Shown here: piece by piece, positions 42,768 through 53,248 of the stretch
Layout: the number at the start of each line of letters is the position of its first letter
How positions within the stretch are numbered: the first letter of the stretch is position 1
Assembly: GCA_014529385.2 (NCBI GenBank)
Contig: CM043944.1
Span: 67,203,395-67,267,394, forward strand
Direction of reading: 5' to 3'
Source: Adiantum capillus-veneris
Lineage: Eukaryota > Streptophyta > Polypodiopsida > Polypodiales > Pteridaceae
DNA: 64,000 nt
Made by a program: the position numbers and the translations under genes
The notes under the pieces: model-generated
Told to the model about the DNA's origin: nothing
Database searches by the model: none
The model's input: only the letters and a program-made list of their open reading frames with translations

Positions 42768-43155
42768 TAGTAAACTATCCAGCCGTCTACATCCTTCCCT
42801 TCTTTCTTGAATTTTGGCAACATTCCAAAATTTCTGAGAAATTCCCCTGTCTGATTCTTATGTGAGACTGAAAAATCCATCGTTTGGTCTGATGTTGGGA
42901 TTCCGGCTTGACCACTTATAGATACAAAGATTGCAAGTAGGCAGCTGAAAAGGCCAAGGATTGCGAAAGGCATCTGAAAAGGCCAAGGTGGAGCTCTCAC
43001 CAGGACAAGGTGGAGTTGTCATTCATCAGGCCAAGGTAGAGCTGTCATCTCATCCTACCTGATGAGTGGAAAAGTCGCCACTGAATTCTGAGATGGAACT
43101 ACCCAGTATCCTTCCATTGGACTGTCTTTCGTTTGCCCTTTGACCTGGACGGGGC
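42768..43155 (-). other. Element H stretch between extra ORF and LTR
   Basis: A minus-strand open stretch (43000-42749) with a hydrophobic start (FAILGLFSCLLAIFVSISG) lies here. It may be chance, or a remnant of a membrane segment. No PPT abuts the LTR. Confidence 0.35.
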
Positions 43156-45739
43156 CTAAGAAGTCCCAGTACCAGCATTCTCCTTGTGAATCAGTCGGTA
43201 AATGGCCTCCTGCTCAAGCTGATCCCGTCGGTCGGTGGTCATCTCTAGTTCATAAGGCATGAGAGAATGATAGGTTTTGGTGTCAGGGTCATAAAGTGTA
43301 TGCCTGCCTTTGCTAAGTCTGGTTTTGGCCATCTTATGACAATGCGAAGCAGTATGGATCCATCCTTCTGGAAGAGGCTGATTAGTTTTGACTCGAGCTT
43401 TGAAAAGAATCTCAGCCATCTCCCTGTACTATGGTGCCAGACCCGGCTTTGCTGCAGTGTCTTTTTCAGGCAATTTAGAAGATTCGACCGTAAGTTGTAG
43501 CAACTGATTAGTAATCCTGGTCAGTCCTCTGACTTGAATCTTCCACTGGCCCATACACAGCTGAATCCTATGCATCTCCTCTTTCAGTGCTTGAATGTCG
43601 TTGATTTGGAGAGCATCATTGAACAGCGTCTACCAAGTCTTCCATTCCACACTTGATCGCTCATACCAATCCTGAAGCTCATCAGTGATTTTGAAATATG
43701 TGAGACTATCAACTGGTTCTGGATGTTGAGGATACAACGCTGGAAAAAATCTTGGTAGCTCTGTTTCTCTTGCTGGAACAACATACAAGAGAACTGGAGA
43801 ATCACGCACAAATTCTAATGAGAACAGCCTGGTTCTCCTGCTCCATCATCTTTTTGGTGATTCTCACTAGCTGGAATAGTGTTCGGAGAGTAGTTGCCTG
43901 TGCTTCGACTGAAATTCTCGTCTGAGGTCCTCTGCTAGTGGCTGTCTGGTCCTCAAGAATGGCTTTGACTCTCCGATCCAAAACACCTCTAGCAGTTTGC
44001 ATTTGCACCAAAACTTCCTTGAGTTGTACCTTAACATTCTTCATACAATGGTAAGTAGGTTTGTTACCCAGCAGAAGTTCCAGTTCCAGGGCTAGGGAGA
44101 GACAATCTACAGTAGACTGCCTTTGTCGGTGCGGGTTTTCGACTCTATCATCAGCATTGAGTATCCATTTAGGAACTCGTTCCAGCAGCTGGACTATACT
44201 AGGATGCGCAGGTAGACGGCAAGCTTCTTTATCATGGAAAGTTGCTGATTTCCAATGTTCTATCATTTCCCTGGCTCCCACATATAACCTTTGAAATCTT
44301 TCCAAGTCAGACAAGAGATCATCATCCTCCAGATACTGTCTGGTTATGGAGGCCTGTTGATGTCTCAATTGTCTATTCAGGGTAATGAGCTGTAGTGAAT
44401 GCTGATGATCAACAACTGGTCCCTCATCCTGCACTTTCATTTTCCCTTTAGCATCTTTGCTGAGATGGGACTGATCAGTTGGCTGATTCCCAATGTGACT
44501 AGGCTGCTGCACTTCAGTCTGCTGGTTACCCGACTGGTGTCCTTCAGCCTGTCCGCTGCAACTTGTTCTGTTTTACTAGTTGCAGAAGGTTTTCAGTATT
44601 TGGAGTAGGAATTCCACCAGGCAGAGTCGAGAAAGCTTGACCTTTCCCTTTGTCCAGTTGACTCTTGCCTTTGTCCCCTGACTGGTCTGCTATCTTCTCA
44701 AAAGTGGCTGGCTTGGCATGATCTTTCCCAGAACCAGTAGAAACTGTATTTTTTACGCGACTAACTCGTCAGGCACAGTCTTCTGAGCAGATTGCTGCTC
44801 AGTCTGGCTCACTACATCTTTCTCAATGTTTACTGTCTTGACCTGGCTTTCTATCTGCTTCAAAAACTCACTGCTTTTTGTCAGTGTAGTATTTGGCTTC
44901 TTTGAACTGCCAGCCTATTTTGCAGTTACTTTCCTTTTCAAGTTGGTTGAAATGGTTTGAATGTCTGTTTCCTCATCGTCTGAGGATAGTTCAATGTTCT
45001 TTGGTTCCGAAATTGGCTTCTCACTCCAAGCCTTCTTTACCTGCTCATTAATATCTGCAGCAGTAGCCCAATACAGGAATTGCCAAACATACCTGGCCTT
45101 GAAAACATTTTGAGATTTTAGCTTGGCAGTCTGCTGGAGTACATTATGCAAGAGAATTTGACAAAGGTTAATAGGAACCTGTGGATCCAATATCTTGGCC
45201 AACAGCATAGCAAACAATTTTTCGGATACATATGTTGGGTTGTTTTTAAGGCTTACTGCTTTGGCTACAAACCTGTAAGCAGTGGAGGCTTCCAGTCCTG
45301 CTACTGGAACTCCTTGAGCACTTCCCTTGCGCTTTCGTCTAGCTGTTTCATCCTCCTTCAGAGCTATACTTATCTGCTACGCAGTTGCCACAAAAGGTTT
45401 GGGCTCATTGGGCATTCGGAATGCAAATGCTATGGCTTCTGGTGTCACTGACACCTTCCTACTATTTACCATGGCACTGCCATTTTCAGCGTCGAAGGAA
45501 TCAAGAACTTGCTTGATGATATCTGCATCAAAATCAATTCTTGTAGCTTGCAACACAACTCGAAGATCCCAGAGTTGTAGCAGAGTCATTGCTTGATCAG
45601 TAAATACATAACCCTGGATTTCATCGTACGGGATAATGGGAAGGCTTGCCTTTGCCTCAACAACTATGGCCTGGATTTCCTCAAGAGATTCCTGCATCTT
45701 CTCTGAGCGTTTCCTTCTACCCATACACTGTGAGGTCAA
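43156..45739 (-). pseudogene. Element H additional coding region, unknown function
   Basis: Downstream of integrase, same strand. An open part starts at 45739 (RRKRSEKMQESLEEIQAIV) and includes MVNSRKVSVTPEAIAFAFRM. A single stop near 45378 follows, then it continues to 44915: KNNPTYVSEKLFAMLLAKIL, RYVWQFLYWATAADIN, and an acidic SSDDEETD tail. After several stops, 44512-43802 is open for 236 codons (helical, Gln/Glu/Arg-rich). Weaker stretches run to 43156. The VNSRKVSVTPEAI part is reminiscent of the plant putative transposon protein domain seen in Athila-type elements. This is a weak resemblance from memory. It is not a standard gag or pol domain. Confidence 0.6.
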
Positions 45740-45852
45740 TGACGATGAAATAGGCGAAGGAGAAGATGACTTGTCGTGTCGAAGCTGTTTCCTGGTGTCG
45801 CTGGCAAGGCTAGCTGACAGTCAACTGTCTTGTTAGAGGTTGAAGTTTGCGG

Positions 45853-46780
45853 CTACAGCGAAGAAACCTCGGAGCTTGGCGATGGCGAATGGTTAACAGG
45901 AGGAAAGCGTCGCGCACGGGATTTATGAGGAAAAATGCTAACTCTCCTGGCTGTTATACATGTGCGTGCCATAAAAGCTCCACCACTTGCCGCTCCTAGA
46001 CTTGTGTGCGTCGTTGCTGTCGTGGTAGACATGCATTGGACAAGATTGCGACCCATCCTTAAAATAATTACCACTGGCGTGCCATTTGACCGTTGGGCGC
46101 TTAAAAATTGGAAAGTGTGTCCATACTGGTACTGGACTAATTTCCAGTCTGGATCGACCATACTGGTACTGATTCTAAGGTCAGCCTGATCTGGTCCTTC
46201 TGGTACTGGTTCTGAAGTTGGAACTGGTTGCACATGAAAAAGTCCAAAAATGTTTGATTCTAGTATCTCTTGATCAGCAACCTCCAGTTCCTTAGTACCT
46301 TGTTCTGGCCCAGTTTCTTTGGTCTCTGAATAATAAAGCTTGATCTTTGCTCCATTATATACTCCTGGCAACATAATCCAGATAAATCTTTCAGTCTGAC
46401 TGTGCCATTGGAGAAGACCTAGTCTACCTCAAAAGGTCCTGCCCAGGCAATTTTCAAGTTCGGCTTCTTTGGACCCAATCTAGACTGATATAGAAGCACT
46501 AAGTCTCCTTTTTGAAATTCTCAAACTTTAATTCGGCGATCATGCCAGTGCTTCCTTCTTTGTTGAACAATTTCTTGTTCCAACATAGCCCTTTGCCTGA
46601 GTTCATCTAATTGCATCAGTTCATCCAGCCTCTTCTTAAGATTATGGTTGAAGTCTAACCCATACTTCACAGCCATTCTCAGACTGGGGATCACAAATTC
46701 CATAGGAACCACAGCTTCAGTACCATACGCCATTCTGAATGGTGTCATTCGAATAGTTACCTTATAAGCTGTCCTATAAG
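45853..46780 (-). pseudogene. pol: Element H integrase C-terminal (GPY/F) region
   Basis: 46748-46521 reads TPFRMAYGTEAVVPMEF, RLDELMQLDELRQRAML and RKHWHDRRIKV, the usual post-core helix. Then follow a LVLLYQSRLGPKKPNLKIAWAGPFEV-like segment in shifted frames at 46510-46400 and VYNGAKIKLYYSE at 46360-46330. These finish a gypsy integrase. The open tail 46330-45853 has no recognisable motif and may be the start of the extra region or out-of-frame. Confidence 0.72.
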
Positions 46781-46781
46781 C

Positions 46782-47633
46782 TCATAGAGCAGTCTGAAGT
46801 TTCAAATCCCACTGATCTGGTTTCTTTTGCACCACTTTTGTGAGAATATTCTTTATTGTCTTGTTGCTACTTTCAGCTTGTCCATTGTATCTGGGATAGT
46901 AAGGATTAGATTTCTGATGCTTGATTGAAAGCATATCCAATAGGATTTCCATAGTGTCATTGATAAAATGTGTTCCTTGATCAGTCACAATCTCTACTGG
47001 ACATCCATATCGGCAGACAATATTCTCAAATAGAAACCTTGCAGTTGACTTGGCTGTGTTGTCAGGAAGAGCCTTAGCTTCAACCCACTTGGTAACATAA
47101 TAGGTAGCCATTACTATGTACTTGTTCTTCCTGGGAGTCACCTTCTTAAAAGGTCCCATAAAATCCAGTCCCCATTTCATGAATTCTCCCAGTGGTTGTC
47201 TTGGCATCAAGGGATTCATATCTGTAGCTGTTGGTCGACCCATTCTTTGGCATATGTGACAAGTTTTACAGAAAATTCTGACATCAGCAATCAGTGTTTG
47301 CCACCATAGACCAGCTTGCAGAATCTTCTTATAGGTTACTTCGTTGGAAAGGTGTCCACCAGACTCACCATTATGCGCTTCTGAAATCACTTGCATTCTT
47401 CCTTCCATAGGGACACATCGTCGAAGTATAACATCGACACCTAGTCGATAAAGTAATCCTCCTATGATAGTAAATTTCAGGCTTTTTATGATCAAAGCTT
47501 TCTTCTGATTCTGCTTACAATCCTCTGGAAAGGCACCTTGGGAAAGGAATTGATAAATATCATACCATTCAGGATCCACTGACTCTTCTACCTCTAATTG
47601 AAATAAATCAGCATCCACTGGTTCATCTCTCAA
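46782..47633 (-). CDS. pol: Element H integrase zinc module and catalytic core
   Basis: Open for 283 codons. A linker DPEWYDIYQFLSQGAFPED occupies residues 18-40. A single HHCC module (EAHNGESGGHLS ... CKTCHICQ) lies near 85-130. The core has WGLDFMGP (first Asp), IVTDQGTHF (second Asp) and RYNGQAESSNK (Glu). All three catalytic residues are present. It catalyses insertion of the cDNA. The frame ends at 46782 and the C-terminus continues shifted. Compare element I, where the linker and HHCC are duplicated. Confidence 0.88.
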   Translation of the reverse strand: MRDEPVDADLFQLEVEESVDPEWYDIYQFLSQGAFPEDCKQNQKKALIIKSLKFTIIGGLLYRLGVDVILRRCVPMEGRMQVISEAHNGESGGHLSNEVTYKKILQAGLWWQTLIADVRIFCKTCHICQRMGRPTATDMNPLMPRQPLGEFMKWGLDFMGPFKKVTPRKNKYIVMATYYVTKWVEAKALPDNTAKSTARFLFENIVCRYGCPVEIVTDQGTHFINDTMEILLDMLSIKHQKSNPYYPRYNGQAESSNKTIKNILTKVVQKKPDQWDLKLQTAL

Positions 47634-47990
47634 GGGTGATTCTGAATATCCTTCCGTACTTCTTGAAAGAAAATCAGCTCCACAATGGTTTTGGCTAGGC
47701 TTATGGAAATTCTGAATTCAAATTCCATAAGGAACATCATCCATCTTATCAGCCTGCCTTGAATAATGACTTTGTTAATCAGAAACATAAGAGCTTGATG
47801 GTCCACATAAAAATGGAATAACTTTCCCAACAGGTAATGCCTGAACTTCGTGGTGGTAAAAGCCATTCCAAGGGCTTCTCTCTCAGTAGTCGTATAGCCC
47901 TGTTCAGCTTGACTGAATCTACGACTAGAAAAATAAACCGGATAGTCTGTTCTGCCATCTGGCTGAGCTAATATTGCCCCCCATTGCCAA
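47630..47990 (-). pseudogene. pol: Element H RNase H, frameshifted
   Basis: The start HVHVDALRLAMGG is in the RT frame near 48000. A frameshift near 47960 is followed by FTTTKFRHYLLGKLFHFYVD and HQALMFLI, open 47866-47630. The final Asp segment is degraded (KTIVELIFFQEV). It overlaps the integrase frame by a few bases. Confidence 0.75.
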
Positions 47991-49025
47991 TCTCAAAGCA
48001 TCTACATGTACGTGGAAAATAATATCCCAATTTGGCTGCCTAAGGACTAGTTTACTGGTAATGGTTTTTTTCAGATTCTGGAAACTCTCCTCACACTCAT
48101 CAGTCCAGTTGAGCTTACTGGTCTTCTTTGTAAGCTCATCTAGTGGTACTACTTGAGAAGCAAACTTGTGTACAAATCTTATATAGAAATTCACATAACC
48201 CAAGAAAGAACTCAACTTTGAAGCAGTTCTGGGTGCTTTAGCTTGCTGAACACACTGTATTTTGTCATTGGCCATCTCTATTCCATTGTGGGAAACCACA
48301 TGTCCCAGTAGCTGTCCCTTCCAGACTAGAAACACAGATTTGAATGGATTCAAACAAATCTGCTTCTCCTGACAGCATTTGAAAACCATTTCTAGGAATA
48401 GAAGGTGGTGTTCCTCATTTGAATAGACAGTGAAGTCATCCATGAAAATGGCAAGGAACCGATGAAGAAATTCATTAAACATCTCCATCATACACCGCTG
48501 AAAATTAGTTGGTGCCTTACATTGGCCAAAAGGCATCACCAGATACATGAAGGCTCCCCACTCAGTGATGAAAGTGGTCTTGGCTCTATCTTCAAGAGCG
48601 ATCTGTAACTGGTTATAGCCGCTATAACCATCCATGAAGCTATACGTCTCATATCCAAAAGGCATCACCAGATACATGAAGGCTCCCCACTCAGTGATGA
48701 AAGTGGTCTTGGCTCTATCTTCAGGAGCGATCTGTGACTGGTTATAGCCGCTATAACCATCCATGAAGCTATACATCTCATATCCTGCGATCTCATCAAG
48801 CAACATATCAGTAAAAGGTAAGGGAAATGGATCCTTAATAGTCTGTGCATTTAGTTTCCTATAGTCGACACAAACTCTCAATTTTCCATTCTTCTTGGGG
48901 ACAACGACTATGGAAAATAGCCAATCACTGCTTGTCACTTCCGTAATGAACCCAGCCTTGAGAAGATTATCAATCTCCTCCTTGACCTTCTTTACATAGT
49001 TGGGGTTCATCCGGTATCTTTGCAA
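47925..49025 (-). CDS. pol: Element H reverse transcriptase with internal duplication
   Basis: 366 open codons. Fingers: EIDNLLKAGFITEV, SIVVVPKKNGKLRVCVDYR, LNAQTIKDPFPLPF. Then a 43-residue palm segment, starting YSFMDGYSGYNQ and ending YLVMPFG, appears twice in tandem; this duplicates the first catalytic Asp region. The second copy continues into APTNFQ. The catalytic box FMDD lies in AIFMDDFTVYS. Thumb: LLGHVVSHNGIEMAND, then SFLGYVNFYIRFVHKF. The duplication keeps the frame open but should distort the palm. Confidence 0.9.
   Translation of the reverse strand: MQRYRMNPNYVKKVKEEIDNLLKAGFITEVTSSDWLFSIVVVPKKNGKLRVCVDYRKLNAQTIKDPFPLPFTDMLLDEIAGYEMYSFMDGYSGYNQSQIAPEDRAKTTFITEWGAFMYLVMPFGYETYSFMDGYSGYNQLQIALEDRAKTTFITEWGAFMYLVMPFGQCKAPTNFQRCMMEMFNEFLHRFLAIFMDDFTVYSNEEHHLLFLEMVFKCCQEKQICLNPFKSVFLVWKGQLLGHVVSHNGIEMANDKIQCVQQAKAPRTASKLSSFLGYVNFYIRFVHKFASQVVPLDELTKKTSKLNWTDECEESFQNLKKTITSKLVLRQPNWDIIFHVHVDALRLAMGGNISSARWQNRLSGLFF
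48526..48783. repeat. 129-bp in-frame tandem duplication in element H RT
   Basis: Units 48526-48654 and 48655-48783 both begin CCAAAAGGCATCACC or the decayed equivalent and differ at only a few positions. 129 is a multiple of three. Confidence 0.93.
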
Positions 49026-49639
49026 TCTTACTGGCCTAGCATCCAGTTTCAGTGGTGATGCTAACAGACTTCAGGATCTACTCCCTTCAGATCTGTATTT
49101 TCCCAGGCAAACACATCTTTATAGTTCTGGAACATTTTCCGTGCCTTTTCCTTCATTGTGCCGGGTTGAGGTGCTTATTAACCTTGATCATTCTGGGAGT
49201 TTCCTTTGATCCTAGGTTCCACTCTTCTACTTCTTGGTTGTCTGGAAGCAACCCGTTTGGTCCGCCTCCTTTTCGTTTGGTTGATTCTTCAACGTAATCC
49301 CAGGATGGTCCATTCATTTCTAAATCATTATTATGATCCAGTGGGTACTCTTCAGAACATACTGGTTCCTCTACTATACCAATATCAGCTGGTTCCACCA
49401 TCCTTCCAGTTAGCTGAACTGTTCTTTCCCCTATATTGACTTCGTTAAACTGATCAGAGAATTGTTTCTTCTATTTATCAGCCTGCTCTTTGTTCAGCAA
49501 GACTGCATTCAAGTCGATTTCTGCCAAAGGGAATATGTTCATAGCCGCTAGCATTTACTCGATTTTCTTGGGTCTGTACTTTTGACACAACTCCTTCGGT
49601 CTCAGTTCCTTTTTCTAGCTCCAGGTATTGTTGGTCTGA

Positions 49640-50159
49640 ATTTGGATTCTGCACTGGCCCCTTCTATGGTCAAAGTTTGGTTTGCATAGTCATGAACAGC
49701 ATGTGCTGTTCTCAACCATGGGCGCCCTAGTAGCATTCCATATGCTCCCTGCACATCCAGGACTAGGAAACTGGTTTTGAATTTCTCCCTCCCAACTCTT
49801 ATCTACATGTTTTCAATCATACCCGTCGCCTGTATGACTCTATGATCTGCCGTTCTTACTTTGAATGGTGCTGGTTTCATATTAGTGATACCCATTCTTT
49901 GCTGAAGATGGGCTCTCATTATGTTGACTCCTACCCCTCCATCCAGAATAACGCTTGAGAGAGGTTCCCACTGCTTCCTGACTTTGTAGTCTACCTGAAT
50001 AAGTGGAACTTCATCATCTCGGACAACCGTCAGGTCCACTGTTCTAGCCTCTGCCTTAGCTTTTCTGCACTTTCTGATAAAGTTGGCCACCTCAGGCAAG
50101 GTTTTTCTTATATCCTCCAGCTCTACAATCATCTTCTGAATTCTATCACAAATTTTCAC
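49640..50159 (-). pseudogene. pol: Element H protease
   Basis: 50159-49803 is open: KICDRIQKMIVELEDI, TLPEVANFIRKCRKAK, then the active site VILDGGVGVNIM (DGG) and MGITNMKPAPFKVRTADH. After a stop at 49803 the other half reads KFKTSFLVLDVQGAYGMLLG with RPWL near 49720. It is a retropepsin-like domain with a DGG triad as in element D. Confidence 0.78.
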
Positions 50160-50884
50160 CTGAATTTCTTCTCTCTCTTGGTTAGACTGATTGTCAGAGC
50201 TTGAAGAACTGGTATCTTCACACTACCATTCTTCTTTTGCAGTGCTTTCACTCTTTCCATCCACTCCCATTTCATTAGCTAGTCCATGTACCACAGCCAG
50301 CATGGTCTCGGTCATGGCCGGTACTGACTGATCTTTATCAGTCGATTGGGCTGGTATCCTCTGAATGAATCTAGCTTTGGAACTTTCTGGTTGCTCTGGC
50401 AGCTTCTTAGCTAAATCCTCCGTGATTTTAGCTCTAGTTCCCTCTGCTCTTGCCACTCATCTACCACCTTCTCTTTACCTTTGGCCTTCCAAACTTCTCT
50501 TTGTTGAGCCCACTTTATGCTGTTAGGATTGACTGGTACTTCTGAAGTGTTTGGGATTTATTCAATGACTACTCCCTTGCTCTTGGTAACTACCCTGACT
50601 GGGACTGGCTCTGGTGTGTTAGCCTCAATAGTAGTCGTTACAGGTGCATCTGGACATTGGGCTGCGAAATGACCATACTTCCCACAAGTATAGCAATTCA
50701 TGCTCCTGTTCTGGAAGTTGCCTCTTCATCTACCTCTGCCCATTCCTGGTTGGTATCGGCCACGTCCCTGACCAGTACCAATGGTACCTAGTCTCTCCTC
50801 TTGAGCTACTTTGACTGGTTCTTCCTTCACCGGTTGTTGAGCCAGCAGAGGATTACACCCACATTTTTGCTCACACCCATCATT
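50160..50884 (-). pseudogene. gag: Element H gag C-terminus
   Basis: It includes a canonical zinc knuckle CYTCGKYGHFAAQC near 50660-50700. This is preceded by an RG-rich stretch (GTGQGRGRYQPG) and followed by an open part 50456-50223 with Gln/Glu/Lys-rich sequence. Stops are present near 50557 and 50220. Upstream gag is cut off by the LTR of I at 50886. Confidence 0.75.
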
Positions 50885-51043
50885 TTGTAACCATTGATTG
50901 TAATAAATGTCTTTCCGACGTTAATTTTGATTTGAGCCATTCATTAAGTAACGGGACTCAATTGAGTTTCCAGCTTGTAATCCCGAAGTAATTTCACCTG
51001 TTGATGTAAATAATTAGAGATGTTCTCACCTCCAAGGCTGAGG

Positions 51044-51050
51044 TATATAA
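51044..51050 (+). promoter_or_regulatory. TATA box in element I LTR
   Basis: TATATAA followed by GCCAAAG, about 160 bp into the LTR. Element D has the same TATATAAGCCAAA string, which suggests a shared promoter design. Confidence 0.7.
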
Positions 51051-51121
51051 GCCAAAGTTTTGTAACCTAAAAGAGATTCAATTATTAATCAAAGTGAGTT
51101 TTTGAGCGCCGTGACTGTGTC

Positions 51122-51132
51122 TGAGAGAGAGT

Positions 51133-51189
<57 letters not shown>
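51122..51189. repeat. (GA)n tract in element I LTR
   Basis: Nearly pure GA repeats about 75 bp downstream of the TATA box, so within the expected transcribed leader. Plant GAGA-type promoter elements are known, but a role here is not shown. Confidence 0.92.
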
Positions 51190-51191
<2 letters not shown>

Positions 51192-51817
51192 TTATCTTCT
51201 TGCTACGTGAGCTACGGGGCCGCCATTGGAGAAGCGACACCGCCATTGTGTTAGCAACGGTGAGAGCTACGCACAGATACCAAGAGTGCGCGCTATCGGC
51301 TTCTACGTGTGGTAAGTTCCTACGAGCTTTGGTGTGAGTTTTCTTCCAACTCGTGTGTCGGAATAGAGCGTGCTGCATATCTATAGAACCACAACGAGTA
51401 GAGCTACGCATTAGTACCATCGGGGTCAAGTTTCGGTCACCTGTATTTTTCGGCCTGTCTTCATACGCGTTTACCGCACGGAGTGGTTATAGGTTGATTT
51501 TGCAGTTCAAGTCTTTAGGGTGTTGTTCTTACCTAGTGTATAGACTTCCCCTTGAGTTTGAGATCGATTCAATGATTCTAGATCCTGTTTCTTATAGCAT
51601 TCGTTCGTAGTACGGATTTCAGTCACTTGCGTATTTTAGAACTTAGATTTGATTTCCTTAGTAGTAATTGTCATTAGAAGGTAGAGTAGGTGATTTGACA
51701 CCCACCTAGTTGTTTCCATGCGCCTGCGGGTCAAGCTCCGTCCTCGTCTGACAAATTCTGTTGTTGGTTGAGTTCTCGCTATTTAGCTTCCGCTAGCGGC
51801 GTAACCGCCTTAACATT

Positions 51818-51835
51818 TGGCGCCGCTGCCGGGGA
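51818..51835 (+). promoter_or_regulatory. Element I primer binding site
   Basis: TGGCGCCGCTGCCGGGGA, the type commonly assigned to tRNA-Asp in plant gypsy elements, with one difference from TGGCGCCGTTGCCGGGGA. Confidence 0.88.
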
Positions 51836-52359
51836 CGAGAGCCCTAAGTAGGTGACCTTAGACTAATCCTACGAGGTGAGTCGTATAAACTACTTTGTAT
51901 ACTTTAGTTAGAAAAGATCTAGGAGTGGTGGACTCCGAAGGTCTCGAGAGATACTAGGAAGTGGAGTATTCCTGGGTCTTCCGTGTTGACAGTATTTTTA
52001 GTTTAGTTTAGATTAGATTGTTTTTGATGGTGTTTAAGTGGTTGTTGACATAAAAAGCATTTGCTACTCCTTGTGTGGTAGTAAATCTCTTTATATTTTC
52101 AATTGCAAAAAATCCATTTTATGATTAGAAGTAGCTTAGGTAGGGCCTGATTTGATCCTGATCCAGAGCTATCAATTGGTGTTCTATTTGCTTGATGTGT
52201 TTGATTGCATGTTAGATCACTGAAAAAGTCGCTGTGGTAGTGAAATATGCAATAAACAAAGTTCAAAAAAATTTTCTGTGTAACTGATTGTTGCTGAGCA
52301 CTTGAAAGAGCTATTGGAAGAGTTCTGTGCTGAAAAACTGGAAATCTGCAACTTTAGAG

Positions 52360-52375
52360 ATCATACGCGTATGAT
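52360..52375. repeat. Palindrome copy 1
   Basis: ATCATACGCGTATGAT, a perfect 16-bp palindrome, followed by GTCTT. Confidence 0.95.
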
Positions 52376-52640
52376 GTCTTAGGACCTAAACAGAGACTAA
52401 AATTGAAAATTTGACATTGCCAAAGTGTTTAGAAGGGGGGTTTTACCCTAATATCAACTTAAAACAAGAGCATTAACACTCAAAGAAACCCAAAAAGACA
52501 AGTGGGAGTCCAAGAAACGCAAAGAATAGGAAATTTTGGATTCAAATCTTGTTTTTACATTCAAACCTGACAAAAACACTTGAAACTCAATTATAAACAT
52601 TGGAGAAGGCTTAAAACCAAAAATAGTCAAAATCTGGGAC

Positions 52641-52670
52641 AAAAGACATCATACGCGTATAATGTCTTTT
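52641..52670. repeat. Palindrome copy 2
   Basis: A 30-bp palindrome: arms AAAAGACAT and ATGTCTTTT around CATACGCGTATA, with one mismatched pair. Confidence 0.95.
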
Positions 52671-52766
52671 GGCACATCCACAGCTTATTTTTGATATCTG
52701 ACCTGACAAGATTGTTACAGGCACTGTAGGAAGCATAAATATCAAGTTTGGACCCAAATTGATGAA

Positions 52767-52794
52767 AAAGACATTATACGCGTATGATGTCTTT
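52767..52794. repeat. Palindrome copy 3
   Basis: A 28-bp palindrome: arms AAAGACAT and ATGTCTTT around TATACGCGTATG, with one mismatched pair. Confidence 0.95.
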
Positions 52795-53052
52795 GACCTA
52801 ATTTTGGACATATTTTGATACATTGCTAACACAGATCCATTGTAATAGCTTTCTAGAGGTTATATTTCAAGTTTCATCCCATTTGGATAACAATTGACCC
52901 AAAAACAAGTCAAAAGCAGAAAATTGCCAAGAAAAGCCTGAACTAGCCATAACTTGCTCAAACAGAGTTCAAACTGAATTTTGTGAGTGAACAGAGCATA
53001 AAGGGGCCACTGAGAGTGAGCATAACCAAAATAGTCAAATTTTCAAAAAAAA

Positions 53053-53084
53053 AAAAAGACATTATACGCGTATAATGTCTTTTT
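53053..53084. repeat. Palindrome copy 4
   Basis: A perfect 32-bp palindrome: arms AAAAAGACATTA and TAATGTCTTTTT around TACGCGTA. It is the longest copy and lies about 165 bp before the gag start. Confidence 0.95.
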
Positions 53085-53248
53085 CAGCATAACAGTAACA
53101 AAATTCTCACTTGATGAAACAGAAGATGTCCAACTGACAAGATTAAACAATTGACCAAGTATCAATCAGTTTGGATCAATTCTGACCACAAAAACTTGGG
53201 GAAAACAAATTGCCGAGACGGAAAAGTTACAGTCCTTTAGGGGAATTG

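Larger units (their letters stand above)
42317..50885 (-). mobile_element. Element H: Ty3/gypsy with an extra 3' coding region
   Basis: On the minus strand: gag zinc knuckle, protease, RT, RNase H and integrase, then about 3.2 kb of further coding sequence, then a 3' LTR (42317-42767, TGTGG...CCACA). The left end lies inside the 3' LTR of G. The gag end is cut at 50886 by the LTR of element I, so the rest of H should lie beyond I. Frameshifts and stops are scattered, and RT carries an internal duplication. Confidence 0.82.
50886..51815 (+). repeat. Element I 5' LTR
   Basis: 930 bp, TGTAACCATT ... CCTTAACA. It holds a TATA box at 51044-51050 and a long GA tract. Its right end is fixed by the PBS two bases on. 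The left end is inferred from the TGT motif and from the end of H's coding sequence. Confidence 0.78.
51836..53248 (+). other. Element I untranslated leader
   Basis: 1.4 kb between the PBS and gag with no long reading frame on the + strand. It contains four copies of a palindrome centred on CG within TACGCGTA, listed separately. The leader is expected to hold packaging and dimerisation signals. Confidence 0.75.

Noticed and set aside
42749-43000. Hydrophobic minus-strand ORF as an envelope-type membrane protein
   Set aside because: Short, extends to the LTR edge and has no supporting motifs; kept only as a remark.
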